Shown: positions 52,629-61,191 of the stretch, piece by piece
How positions within the stretch are numbered: the stretch's first letter is position 1
Layout of the letters: each line of letters begins with the position of its first letter
NCBI GenBank assembly: GCA_036504215.1
Contig: DASXVO010000059.1
Location: 264,765 to 328,764 of the forward strand
Origin: Vicinamibacterales bacterium
GTDB taxonomy: Bacteria; Acidobacteriota; Vicinamibacteria; Vicinamibacterales; Fen-181
Length of the DNA: 64,000 nt
Reading direction: 5' to 3'
Program-made: the position numbers and the translations under genes
Notes under the pieces: generated by a model
Told to the model about the DNA's origin: nothing
What the model saw: the letters and a program-made list of their open reading frames with translations, nothing else
Databases searched by the model: none

Positions 52629-52648
52629 CGCGGGTCCCCGGACCCGCG
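52629..52648 (+). other. Strong hairpin between serA and serC
   Basis: CGCGGGTCC (52629-52637) pairs perfectly with GGACCCGCG (52640-52648), a 9-bp stem with a 2-base centre. It stands 9 bases after the serA stop. It lacks a T tract, so it is more likely an mRNA-processing or stability element than a terminator. Confidence 0.5.
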
Positions 52649-52667
52649 ATCTCAGGAGTTCAGCTGT

Positions 52668-53777
52668 ATGTCCACAACCGCCCGCATCTTCAACTTCGCC
52701 GCCGGCCCCGCCGTCCTGCCGCTGCCCGCCCTCGAGGAGGCACAGCGTGATCTGGTGGCGCTGCCCGGCGTCGGCATGTCCGTCCTCGAGATCAGCCACC
52801 GCTCGAAGGTGTTCGAGGCCATCATCGGCGAGTGCGAAGCGAACATCCGGAAGCTCGCGAACATCCCCGAGAACTACCACGTGCTGTTCCTCCAGGGCGG
52901 CGCGACGACGCAGTTCTCGATGGTGCCGATGAACCTGCTCCCGGCCGGCCAGTATGCCGACTACATCGTGACCGGCGCGTGGTCGTCGAAGGCCGTGAAG
53001 GAAGCCAGGAAGGTTGGCGCCGTCAACGTGGCGTTCGACAACAAGGCCGAGAACTACCTCCGCCTGCCGAAGAAGGAAGAGGTCAAGCTCACGCCGAACT
53101 CGGCCTACGTGCACATCACGACGAACGAGACGATCCACGGCGTCGAGTTCCACAAGCTGCCGGACTATTTCGGCGACGCCACCGTCGTGGCCGACACCTC
53201 GTCGCACATGTTCAGCCGCCCGCTCGACATCCAGAAGTACGGGATGATCTACGCGGGAGCGCAGAAGAACATCGGCCCCGCCGGCGCCACGCTCGTCATC
53301 ATCCGTGACGACCTGGTGAAGAAGGCCGCCGAGCGGCCGTCGTACGCCAACCTGCCGGTCATGCTGCAGTACGGCACGCACGTGCCCGAGAAGTCGCTGT
53401 ACAACACGCCGCCGGTCTTCACGATCTACATGGTCGGCCTCGTGATGAAGTGGCTGGTGTCGCTCGGCGGCCTCGACGCGATCGACAAGATCAACGAGCG
53501 CAAGGCCGGCAAGCTCTACGCCGAGATCGACCGCACGGGGTTCTTCAAGGGGCACGCGGCGAAGGACTGCCGGTCGCGGATGAACGTGACGTTCCGGCTC
53601 CCGAACGAGGAGCTCGAGGCGAAGTTCGTGAAGGAGTCGAAGGCGGCCGGGCTCGACGGCCTCAAGGGCCACCGGTCGGTGGGCGGCCTGCGCGCCTCGA
53701 TCTACAACGCCTTCCCCGAGGAGGGCGTGGACGCCCTCGTGTCGTTCATGAAGGAGTTCGAGAAGAAGAACGGGTAG
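52668..53777 (+). CDS. serC: Phosphoserine aminotransferase
   Basis: 369 residues. It begins with TARIFNFAAGPAVLPLPALE, the SerC signature. LQGGATTQFSMVPMNLL binds the PLP phosphate. The Schiff-base Lys is in IYAGAQKNIGPAG (about residue 205). HRSVGGLRASIYNAFPEEGV near the end binds substrate phosphate. It converts phosphohydroxypyruvate and glutamate to phosphoserine. Last gene of DUF1015-serA-serC; the phosphatase (serB) is not in the window. Confidence 0.95.
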   Translation: MSTTARIFNFAAGPAVLPLPALEEAQRDLVALPGVGMSVLEISHRSKVFEAIIGECEANIRKLANIPENYHVLFLQGGATTQFSMVPMNLLPAGQYADYIVTGAWSSKAVKEARKVGAVNVAFDNKAENYLRLPKKEEVKLTPNSAYVHITTNETIHGVEFHKLPDYFGDATVVADTSSHMFSRPLDIQKYGMIYAGAQKNIGPAGATLVIIRDDLVKKAAERPSYANLPVMLQYGTHVPEKSLYNTPPVFTIYMVGLVMKWLVSLGGLDAIDKINERKAGKLYAEIDRTGFFKGHAAKDCRSRMNVTFRLPNEELEAKFVKESKAAGLDGLKGHRSVGGLRASIYNAFPEEGVDALVSFMKEFEKKNG

Positions 53778-53855
53778 CGGACCGACTGGTTGCGGGCCTG
53801 CCGCCTTCGCCGGACGGCTCCGGCGAGGCAGGCCGCGCCCGCGGTCGGATTCTCA

Positions 53856-53887
53856 GGGGCGGGTCTTCGGGCCCGCCTCTCTTCTTG
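53856..53887 (+). terminator. Intrinsic terminator of the serine operon
   Basis: A 10-bp GC stem (left arm 53856-53865, right arm 53870-53879, with G-T pairs) closes a TTCG tetraloop. It is followed by TCTTCTTG. It lies 79 bases after the serC stop. Confidence 0.75.
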
Positions 53888-54095
53888 TACGCCCGGGCCG
53901 GGGGGAACGCACCTGTCCCGCGAGGGCAAGTGATGGGCACGCTGCGGATCGAAAAACGATGGAGTAGAGGGACGAAGGACAGAAACGCCGGCGGAAATCA
54001 TGCAGCCGTTTTGACGCCCCGACCAAGGCGATCCAGCCGCTGATAGTGGCCACGTTGCGTTGAACGTTTCTTGATTCTTGTACTACCCTTCGTAC

Positions 54096-54690
54096 ATGAG
54101 CCACACGGTCCGAGCCGTGATATACGCCAGGGCCTCGACACTCGATCGGGAGCCGGGGGATCAATCACAGGAACTTCGGCGCCAGGCTGAAGCGCGCGGT
54201 TGGACGTGATGCGAAGCGCCGTCGTGTCGAAGTCCGAAGGCATCGGCGCCACCCCGCCAGCAGGGTAGCCGCAATTGCACAGCCTCGGCGCCATCGTGGA
54301 GATCCAGCCGGAACGTGCCGCAAGCAGGCCCACGCCGGGCTCGCGGGGCGAGGGCGCAGGCCACCCGACTCGGGCGACATGTCGCGGTTGGCAGCCCGTG
54401 GTGGAAGTCGCGGCGCAGCACCGAGGGCGACGATGCGCCCAGCCGGCCAGGAGCGACGACCGAGAATATCGGGCCATATTCGAGGGAGGAGCAACGCAGC
54501 CGGGTGGGATGCAGCGTCGGCCGAATGCCGGCGGGACTTTCACCATGCTGTTAGGCCTGTCGAGCGCATGCCGTCGGCGAAAAGGCCCTCCGTACCGCAG
54601 GCTGCCGAGCAACGAGGTGTCTCACAATCCACGGCGCAACGGTCGCTGGTGTCCCAGAAGACCCTGTCGTCCGGTGCTGCCGTTCCGCCT
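54096..54690 (+). pseudogene. Decayed site-specific serine recombinase (resolvase/invertase family)
   Basis: From ATG 54096 the frame encodes HTVRAVIYARASTLDREPG and then DQSQELRRQAEARGWT, stopping at TGA 54207-54209. This is the unmistakable catalytic N-terminus of a serine recombinase, with the nucleophile Ser in YARAST. About 400 bases later, in another frame, 54589-54678 encodes VPQAAEQRGVSQSTAQRSL, which looks like the C-terminal helix-turn-helix of the same family. The distance fits a ~200-residue resolvase, but the middle is unrecognisable. I read it as an inactivated mobile-element gene; the C-terminal half of the call is less certain than the N-terminal. Confidence 0.6.
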
Positions 54691-54896
54691 GCTCCGTCGA
54701 ACGGTCTCTATACCGGTGATCACACGAGTTGACGAGGAACCGTTCAGGTGGTGGGATGCCGCAAGTGGCGACTGCCCGAACAGGACCCGCCCGGACGTCA
54801 ACTCGAGTGAGATGGAGTACCGTCACGTCGGCAAGCCGGTCTCCATCATTTCTTCACAACTTCCATGTAACCTGTCTGCGTTGGAGGTACAGGTCG

Positions 54897-56393
54897 ATGA
54901 TGAATGGACGCAGGGTCGGGATCGTGGAAGTGCTGGTGATCGCCCTGACGGGCGTGTTGATGACCACGCTCGGAGCGCAACAGGCGCCGCCGCCTCTCGC
55001 GACCGGCGCGGAGCCGCCCGCGCAAATGCGCGAGAGGGCGAACGCTTTCTTCGAGGCGCTGGCCAGCGGCGACGCCGGACGATTCGAGAAGATGGCGCAG
55101 GAGAACTTCACACCGGAAGCGCTCGCGCAACGCTCGCCCGAGAACCGGAAGCAGCTCGTTCAGCGGGTCGCCTCCGACTTCGGCAAGCTGACGCTCGCCA
55201 GCGTCGCGGTGGACGACCAGAACCCGGTGAAGATGGCCGTGACGGGCGCCACCGGCATGGAGGGGACCATCGAGTTGACGCTCGAGCCGGCACCGCCGTA
55301 CCGCATCGTCAAAGTGGGGATGAGGGTCGAGGCGGGAGGCGGGCGCCGAGGTGACCCGCGTCCGGATCCCGAGCCGGCGGGCCCACCGCCGCCTGTCAAC
55401 GGTGCGATGACGACCGCGCAACTCTCGCAAGCTCTCGATGGACACCTGGCGAAACTTGCAGACGCTGGAGCGTTCTCCGGAGCCGTGCTCGTCGCGAAGA
55501 ACGGCACGACCGTCTACGAGAAGCCGTTCGGCCTCGCAGAGCGAGACAAGAAGGTCGCGGTCACGCCGGCGACCAGGTTCAACCTCGGATCGATCAACAA
55601 GAGCTTCACCAAGGTCGCAATCGCCCAGTTGATGGCGCAGGGCAAGGTCGCCCTGACCGACACGATCGGGAAGCTGCTGCCCGACTACCCGAACGAGAAG
55701 GCACGCGCGGCGACAATCGATCAACTGCTGCATCATCGGGCCGGCATCGCGGACTTCTTCGGCCCCGACTTCGCCAAGGCCCCGAAGTCCGGGTTCCGGT
55801 CGAACAACGACTACTTCCGCTTCGTCGCGGCCAAGCCGCTGCTCTTCGAACCGGGCGCCCGCATGCAGTACTGCAACGGCTGCTACATCGTCCTCGGTGC
55901 TATCATCGAGCGGGTTTCCGGCATGCCCTACGAGGACTACATCGCCCGGCGCGTGTTCGAGCCTGCCGGGATGAAGAGCGCGGCATTCCTTCAGACCGAC
56001 CGGTCTCCCGCCGACATGGCGGTCGGCTACACACGCCGCGGGCCCGACGGACCCGTCGACCTGCACAGCAACGAACAGATGCACGGCGCCGCGGGCAGCG
56101 CTGCCGGCGGCGCCTACGCGACGGTTGCCGACCTCCTGGCGTTCGACAACGCCCTCCGGGAGAAACGGCTGATCGACGACAAGATGACCGCGTGGGTGCT
56201 CGATGTCGATGGCGTCGGTGGGGGGCGGGCCATGGGCTCGCTGGGGATTGCCGGCGGGGCGCCTGGCTGCAACGCCGTGCTCGAGTCCGACGGCACCTGG
56301 ACGGTTGTCGTGCTCGAGAACGCCGACCCTCCGGCCGCCGAGCAGTTGGGCGCCGCGATATACCGGCAACTCGCGGGCGGGAACAAGGGATAG
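54897..56393 (+). CDS. Serine hydrolase (beta-lactamase class C family) with N-terminal DUF3887-like domain
   Basis: 498 residues from ATG 54897 (or 54900). An N-terminal hydrophobic segment (IVEVLVIALTGVLMTTLGA) is a signal peptide. About 40-145 is a small SnoaL/DUF3887-like domain (FFEALASGDAGRFEKM, PPYRIVKVGMRV). A Pro-rich linker leads to the class C domain with nucleophile Ser232 and Lys235 in GSINKSF and the Tyr motif in MQYCNGCYIVLG. The usual HxG motif is replaced by GGAPG. Such enzymes hydrolyse D-amino-acid peptides or esters rather than antibiotics. The intact gene may be a relative of the remnant at 5155. Confidence 0.87.
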   Translation: MMNGRRVGIVEVLVIALTGVLMTTLGAQQAPPPLATGAEPPAQMRERANAFFEALASGDAGRFEKMAQENFTPEALAQRSPENRKQLVQRVASDFGKLTLASVAVDDQNPVKMAVTGATGMEGTIELTLEPAPPYRIVKVGMRVEAGGGRRGDPRPDPEPAGPPPPVNGAMTTAQLSQALDGHLAKLADAGAFSGAVLVAKNGTTVYEKPFGLAERDKKVAVTPATRFNLGSINKSFTKVAIAQLMAQGKVALTDTIGKLLPDYPNEKARAATIDQLLHHRAGIADFFGPDFAKAPKSGFRSNNDYFRFVAAKPLLFEPGARMQYCNGCYIVLGAIIERVSGMPYEDYIARRVFEPAGMKSAAFLQTDRSPADMAVGYTRRGPDGPVDLHSNEQMHGAAGSAAGGAYATVADLLAFDNALREKRLIDDKMTAWVLDVDGVGGGRAMGSLGIAGGAPGCNAVLESDGTWTVVVLENADPPAAEQLGAAIYRQLAGGNKG

Positions 56394-56400
56394 AGCCGCA

Positions 56401-57090
56401 GTGTCGCTGGTGCTGATCGTGGAAGACGACGAGGTGGTGGCCAACACGCTCGTGCTGTATCTCGAGCACGCCGGCCACACCGTGGCCACCGCGCGGGACG
56501 GCATCTCGGGACTGGAACGGGCCACGCAGTCGGACGTCTCCCTCGTCGTGCTCGATTGGATGCTTCCCGGACTGAACGGCTACGAGGTGTGTCGTCGCCT
56601 TCGCGCGGTGTCCAACGTGCCCATCATCATGCTGACGGCGCGGACGTCCGAGGAGGATCGCGTCCGCGGCCTCGATGGCGGCGCCGACGACTACGTGCCG
56701 AAGCCGTTCAGTCCCAGGGAAGTGGTAGCCCGCGTGCACGCGCTGCTCCGCCGCGCGGGCGACCCCGGCGCCGAGCCTGCCGAACCGACCCGCGTCGGCG
56801 ACCTCGAAGTGGATCACTGGCGGCGCGAGGCCCGCCTGGCCGGCCAGGCGGTCGGGCTCACACCGACCGAGTTCCGACTGCTCGAAACGCTGGCACGGCA
56901 TCCGGGTCGAACGTTCACGCGCGAAGAACTCATCGCGAGGACCTTCGGGCCCGACTACGAGGGACTCGATCGCACGGTCGACACGCACGTGACCAATCTG
57001 CGGCGGAAGCTCGAACCGCAGGGCGGACATCGCTACATCGTCACGGTTCACGGGCTCGGGTACCGCCTGGCGCTGTCCGATGACGACTAA
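56401..57090 (+). CDS. Response regulator, OmpR/PhoB type
   Basis: 229 residues, GTG start at 56401. The receiver domain (1-115) has acidic residues Asp9/Asp10, phospho-acceptor Asp52 in VVLDWMLPG and Lys101 in VPKPFSP. The C-terminal winged helix (135-225) ends with TVDTHVTNLRRKLEP and YIVTVHGLGYRL. It starts 7 bp after the serine hydrolase stop and overlaps the kinase gene by 11 bp, so it forms a two-component system with it. The hydrolase gene may be part of the same transcript. Confidence 0.93.
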   Translation: MSLVLIVEDDEVVANTLVLYLEHAGHTVATARDGISGLERATQSDVSLVVLDWMLPGLNGYEVCRRLRAVSNVPIIMLTARTSEEDRVRGLDGGADDYVPKPFSPREVVARVHALLRRAGDPGAEPAEPTRVGDLEVDHWRREARLAGQAVGLTPTEFRLLETLARHPGRTFTREELIARTFGPDYEGLDRTVDTHVTNLRRKLEPQGGHRYIVTVHGLGYRLALSDDD

Positions 57091-58489
57091 CCTCCGGACC
57101 AGGCTGCTCCTGACCGTCGGCGGCCTCGCGCTCGCCGCGCTCGTCGCGGTTGCGCTGGCCGCCCGGCAGGGCGCCCGTCAGGAATTCATCCGATTCCAGG
57201 AAACCGAACGGCGTGCCGAGTCCTCTGGACTGCCGGATCTGGCACGCGAGCTGGCACACGAACTCGACGGCCATTGCTGCGCTCCGGTGCCCATGGCGGC
57301 AATCGGGCGACGCGTGCCGGCGACGGCGCTTCTGGTCGTGACCGGCGCCGACGGCGGGTTGGTGGCGTCCGCCGGGAAGGCGGTCGCCCAACTCGAAGAC
57401 CTGTCAGTTCACGTCGCGGGAGACGTCATCAGCCTCGACGCCACCCGACGCGGGGGGCGGATCGTGAACCGGATTGGCCTTCGGTTCCGGCTCAGCCCGC
57501 TGCCCGTTCGGCTTGGCGATGGCCGACCGGCCTTCCTGTTTCTGCTGCCACTCCCGGACGAGCAACGAGATCGAAATGCGAGCGCGTTTCTCGGCTCGCT
57601 CGATCGACGTCTGCTCGTGGCGACGGCGGTCGTGGCCGTGCTTGCCGTGTTCCTGACCTGGCTGCTGGCCCGGGGAGTCGTTCGCCCGCTGCAGGAGTTG
57701 CGTGCAGCGACGGGGGCCCTGGCGCGCGGCCACCGCTCGCATCGCGTGGTGCCTCGGGGCAGCCGTGAGACCCGAGATCTCGCCGCGTCGTTCAACGACA
57801 TGGCGTCGGCACTCGAGCGCGAGCACCAACTGCGGCAGGATCTCGTGAACGACGTGGCCCACGAGCTTCGCACGCCTCTCACGGCTCTCCGCTGCCGCCT
57901 CGAGACCGTGCTCGATGGCCTCTCGCCCGATCCCGCCGCGGCCATTCGCGACCTGCACGAGGAAGTGCTCCACCTCGGCCGCCTGGTTGACGACCTCCAG
58001 GAACTGGCCACCGCGGAGGCACGCGAACTCAGGTTGCAGATCCAGGACGTCGGCGTCGATGCGGTCGTACGGTCGGCGGTGCGGGCGGCTGGTCTCGACG
58101 AGGACAGCCGCGTGCGCCTTCTTCTCGCACCAGGCCTCGTCGCCCGCGCGGACGCCGCCCGTCTCCGGCAGGTCGTGTTGAACCTGCTCACCAACGCCGT
58201 CCGCCACACGCCCCAGACCGGGCGCATCGAGGTTCGAAGCCGCGCCGACGGCAGCGAGGCGGCGATCGAGGTTGAGAACACCGGCAGCCATCTCGACGAG
58301 GACCAGCTGAAGAGGATCTTCGATCGCTTCTATCGTGCGGATCCGGCTCGCCAGCGCGTGACCGGCGGCTCGGGGCTCGGCCTGGCGATCGTGAAGCATC
58401 TCGTCGAGGCACAGGGCGGCCGGGTCCGGGCCGCGAGCGGCCGGGACACTGTCACGGTTGGCATCGCCCTGCCCGCGGCGCGCGAGTAG
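57080..58489 (+). CDS. Sensor histidine kinase
   Basis: 469 residues. TM helix 1 spans about 8-28, an extracytoplasmic domain about 30-175 and TM helix 2 about 178-200. HAMP follows (PLQELRAATGALARG). The H box HELRTPLTALRC has His261. N box is LTNAVRHTP and the G boxes end in TGGSGLGLAIVKHL, completing the HisKA-HATPase core. The sensor domain is short and unlike known folds; its CC pair at residues 66-67 (GHCCAPVP) might bind metal or respond to redox. It overlaps the response regulator gene by 11 bp. Confidence 0.93.
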   Translation: MTTNLRTRLLLTVGGLALAALVAVALAARQGARQEFIRFQETERRAESSGLPDLARELAHELDGHCCAPVPMAAIGRRVPATALLVVTGADGGLVASAGKAVAQLEDLSVHVAGDVISLDATRRGGRIVNRIGLRFRLSPLPVRLGDGRPAFLFLLPLPDEQRDRNASAFLGSLDRRLLVATAVVAVLAVFLTWLLARGVVRPLQELRAATGALARGHRSHRVVPRGSRETRDLAASFNDMASALEREHQLRQDLVNDVAHELRTPLTALRCRLETVLDGLSPDPAAAIRDLHEEVLHLGRLVDDLQELATAEARELRLQIQDVGVDAVVRSAVRAAGLDEDSRVRLLLAPGLVARADAARLRQVVLNLLTNAVRHTPQTGRIEVRSRADGSEAAIEVENTGSHLDEDQLKRIFDRFYRADPARQRVTGGSGLGLAIVKHLVEAQGGRVRAASGRDTVTVGIALPAARE

Positions 58490-58595
58490 CCGCACGAGCG
58501 CGTCCTGCCTCTCCTCGCGACGGACCGTAGTTCTTGCAGCCGGCCCCGAAGCTCGTCAGAATGGGCACGCGACACGGTTCAGGGGACTGGCGCTC

Positions 58596-60461
58596 ATGTC
58601 TCAACCAGGGCAGACAGCGCGCGATCGCGCTGAAGATTTTCTGACGATCGCCGCCGAATTCCACCTCGGCGACCTCCTCACCGAATCGTCACATCCGCGT
58701 TCGGCCGGTCTCTGCGGCGTCGCACGAGAGAACGCGGCGGCGGGTCTTGGCGTGCTCTTCGACGTGGACCGCGACGTGGTGGAGACGTACGACACGTGGT
58801 CGCGATCGAATCAGCCGGAACAGATCGTCCAGGAACTCCTCGGGGCTCTCCTGGGCGGCGGCCGCGTGTTCTTCACGGGCTGCGGCGCCACCGGCCGTCT
58901 CAGCATTCAACTCGACGCCGCCTGGCGCGCGTTCTGGCAGGAGCGGCGCGCGTGCGGCCGGGCCACACCCAGTCCCGACCGCTGGGAGAATCGTACCCGC
59001 AGCGTGATGGCCGGGGGTGACTACGCGCTGATCAAGTCGGTGGAGGGGTTCGAGGATTTCGCCCCGTTCGGTCGCAAGCAGATTGGCGACCTCGGCGTGA
59101 AAACCGGCGACGTCGTCTTCGCAATCACGGAGGGCGGCGAGACATCATTCGTCATCGGCACGGCCTGGCAGGGGCTGGATGCCGGCGCTCGCGTCTTCTT
59201 CGTCTACAACAACCCCGATGACCTGCTGCGTGCGCACGTCCGCCGAAGCCGTGAGGTGCTGGACGAGGCGCGCATCCAGAAGGTGAACCTGACGACCGGG
59301 CCGATGGCCATCACCGGATCGACGCGCATGCAGGCGACGAGCATCCAGCTCGCGGTGATGCTGACGATCCTCGAGATGGTGCTGCGGGAGATCCTGGCCC
59401 GGGAAGGCGCGCTCGATGCGGGTTTCGGCGCCGCCGGCCAGGTCCCGGGCGCGGTACGGGCGGCGCTCGCAGACGTCAACGCGGAACTGGCCAGCGCCCG
59501 GGTGCGGGAGGCCCTCGGGCGCATCGTCGAGACCGAAGAGCGGGTCTACCGGTCTGGCGCGCGCACGTCGTACTTCGCGGATTCGCTCGGCATCGATGTT
59601 CTCACCGACACCACCGAGCGAAGCCCGACGTTCTGCACGCCGTCGTTCCGCAAGTGGGACGATCACGATGCGTCCGAGTCGTGGGCGTTTCTCTTCACTC
59701 CGGTCGAGTCCACCGGCGAGGCGTGGACACGCCTGCTTCGCAGGCCGCCGCAGACGATCGAGTGGAGCGATCGGGACCTGGCGGCCCTTCTCGACGCGGA
59801 GGCCGCGGTTCGGCAGAAAGCCGTCGTTCGGGAGATCGGCTGCCGCGAACTGATGCGGTTCCGCATTGGCCTGGACGGACTCGTCCAGCGTCCGACACGA
59901 CCGCAGGACGCCGTGCTCGCAGTCGTGTGCGAACGCGACATGGTGCTGATGGGCGATGCCGACTCGACATTGTCGTCCAGGCTGGCGGAGGCCCGCGAGG
60001 TCGGTGCCGCGGCCCTGCTCGTCGCGATCGGTCGCGCGGCCTTTCTCGAGGAACTCGAGCGGTCAGCGGCGTTTCAGTTGGCTGGTTTGACGGTGACGCT
60101 TCGCATTCCCGACGGCCGGTTCCTGCTCGACCCGCTCACCCGCGTGGGAGCCAAGATGCTGCTGAACGCGCTATCCACCTGCACGATGGTGCGGCTGGGG
60201 CGCGTCATCGGCAATCGAATGATCTGGGTGGTGCCGAGCAACCTGAAGCTGATTGACCGGTCCGCGCGCTATATCCGCGACCTGGCCAACGTGAGCTACG
60301 AACGGGCGTGCGAGGCGCTGTTCGAGGTCATCGACTTCATCGAGCCGCGTCGCCGTGCGGGGAAGGCCTACCCGCCGCCCGTCGGTGTTGCCACGATGTG
60401 TCTGCGTCACGGCCTCGACCTCGAGGCCGCTGAGGCGCGCCTGCACGAAGAATTGGCGTGA
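58596..60461 (+). CDS. Double-SIS protein resembling MurQ / glucokinase regulatory protein
   Basis: 621 residues from ATG 58596. The first SIS domain contains FFTGCGATGRLSIQLDAAWR (compare GAGTSGRL in MurQ), ITEGGETSFVIGTAWQG and TGSTRMQATSIQL (compare GSTRLKAGT), so the MurQ etherase core is present. The length is about twice that of MurQ (~300). The second half (about 350-620) has a second SIS-like fold (DAVLAVVCERDMVLMGDAD, ALSTCTMVRLGRVIGNRM) and a helical end. This matches the plan of animal glucokinase regulatory protein (~625 residues). It may bind or process a sugar 6-phosphate, possibly from cell-wall recycling. The cofactor and ligand cannot be told. Confidence 0.75.
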   Translation: MSQPGQTARDRAEDFLTIAAEFHLGDLLTESSHPRSAGLCGVARENAAAGLGVLFDVDRDVVETYDTWSRSNQPEQIVQELLGALLGGGRVFFTGCGATGRLSIQLDAAWRAFWQERRACGRATPSPDRWENRTRSVMAGGDYALIKSVEGFEDFAPFGRKQIGDLGVKTGDVVFAITEGGETSFVIGTAWQGLDAGARVFFVYNNPDDLLRAHVRRSREVLDEARIQKVNLTTGPMAITGSTRMQATSIQLAVMLTILEMVLREILAREGALDAGFGAAGQVPGAVRAALADVNAELASARVREALGRIVETEERVYRSGARTSYFADSLGIDVLTDTTERSPTFCTPSFRKWDDHDASESWAFLFTPVESTGEAWTRLLRRPPQTIEWSDRDLAALLDAEAAVRQKAVVREIGCRELMRFRIGLDGLVQRPTRPQDAVLAVVCERDMVLMGDADSTLSSRLAEAREVGAAALLVAIGRAAFLEELERSAAFQLAGLTVTLRIPDGRFLLDPLTRVGAKMLLNALSTCTMVRLGRVIGNRMIWVVPSNLKLIDRSARYIRDLANVSYERACEALFEVIDFIEPRRRAGKAYPPPVGVATMCLRHGLDLEAAEARLHEELA

Positions 60462-60485
60462 CCGAACCCTCGACGTCGCGGCGGC

Positions 60486-61013
60486 TCACGCCCTGATCTT
60501 CTTCCGGGCTGTCGGGCGCGCGGGCGTCTTGCTCGTCGCGGCGGCCGCGCGGCGCCGAGCCCCGGCGGTGCGGCGGCGCCCCGCCTCGTACTGGCTGACG
60601 TACTCGTCCACCGACACGCTGCCAATCGTTTCTTCGATGACCTCGATGGGCACATCCTCCAGCGTGCGGAAGCGGAGACACGCTTTGCCCTTGTCGAGTT
60701 TCTTGCCGGCCTTCCTGAAGCCGCTTTGCAGCGCCTTCTCGGCGGCCGGGTTCATGTAGACGGACATCAGGTGGAGCGCGACATAGCCCTTCTGAGAAGC
60801 GAGCGCCGCGTAGCAGAGCGGCTGACCGTTGTAGGTCTTCGGATAGCGGCTGAGCGGGATGGCATAGCTGATCATGCCGTAGCCCATCGACTCACGGTAG
60901 CCCTTCGGCAGGCTCCGGACGATGGCGTTCCTGAGCGCGGCCACAAACTCGCGGCGCTCCGGGGACAATTCGGCCAGGTACTCCTTCACGTTCGCCGCTG
61001 TACTCTTCGCCAT
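60486..61013 (-). CDS. DUF1801 family protein with basic tail
   Basis: 175 residues from ATG 61013 (GTGGAGG upstream; GTG 61025 is the alternative). Residues 1-115 are a DUF1801 domain, seen as ESMGYGMISYAIPLSRYP, CYAALASQKGYVALHLMSVYM and KACLRFRTLEDVP. DUF1801 is a helix-grip-like fold of uncertain role, also found in YdhG. The last ~35 residues are almost only Arg, Ala, Lys and Thr (RRRTAGARRRAAAATSK), a disordered basic tail that could bind nucleic acid. A single gene converging on the SIS gene. Confidence 0.82.
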   Translation of the reverse strand: MAKSTAANVKEYLAELSPERREFVAALRNAIVRSLPKGYRESMGYGMISYAIPLSRYPKTYNGQPLCYAALASQKGYVALHLMSVYMNPAAEKALQSGFRKAGKKLDKGKACLRFRTLEDVPIEVIEETIGSVSVDEYVSQYEAGRRRTAGARRRAAAATSKTPARPTARKKIRA

Positions 61014-61119
61014 CAGCGCCTCCACTGGCCCTTCAACGGATCCCGCCCGAATCGAACGTGCCAGCCAACTGGATGGACATCCCGGTTCGGACCGCTGTCG
61101 CGTGTGACGGTGGAAGCAT

Positions 61120-61163
61120 CTTAACAGAAAGAAAAGGCCGCCCGTCCCGAAGGACGAGCGGCC
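61120..61163 (-). terminator. Intrinsic terminator of the carbamoyl-phosphate cluster
   Basis: On the minus strand a hairpin (GGCCGC 61136-61141 with GCGGCC 61158-61163, continued by CGTCC/GGACG inside) is followed by TTTTCTTTCTGTT (61123-61135 complement). It begins 28 bases past the stop at 61192. Confidence 0.8.
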
Positions 61164-61191
61164 GAGCGATCACGAGGCGGGCACGGCCTGC

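Larger units (their letters stand above)
53778..54896. other. 1.1 kb without an intact gene
   Basis: It holds the serC terminator (53856-53887), a decayed serine recombinase (54096-54690) and otherwise unassigned sequence. The open frames here are short, overlap each other on both strands and have no family resemblance. Around 54812 a frame begins MEYRHVGKPVSI, slightly like an aldo-keto reductase N-terminus, but it does not continue. Confidence 0.6.

Noticed and set aside
54812..54896. Aldo-keto reductase gene start (MEYRHVGKPVSI)
   Set aside because: Only about seven residues resemble the family and the frame continues into unrelated sequence over the serine hydrolase start.
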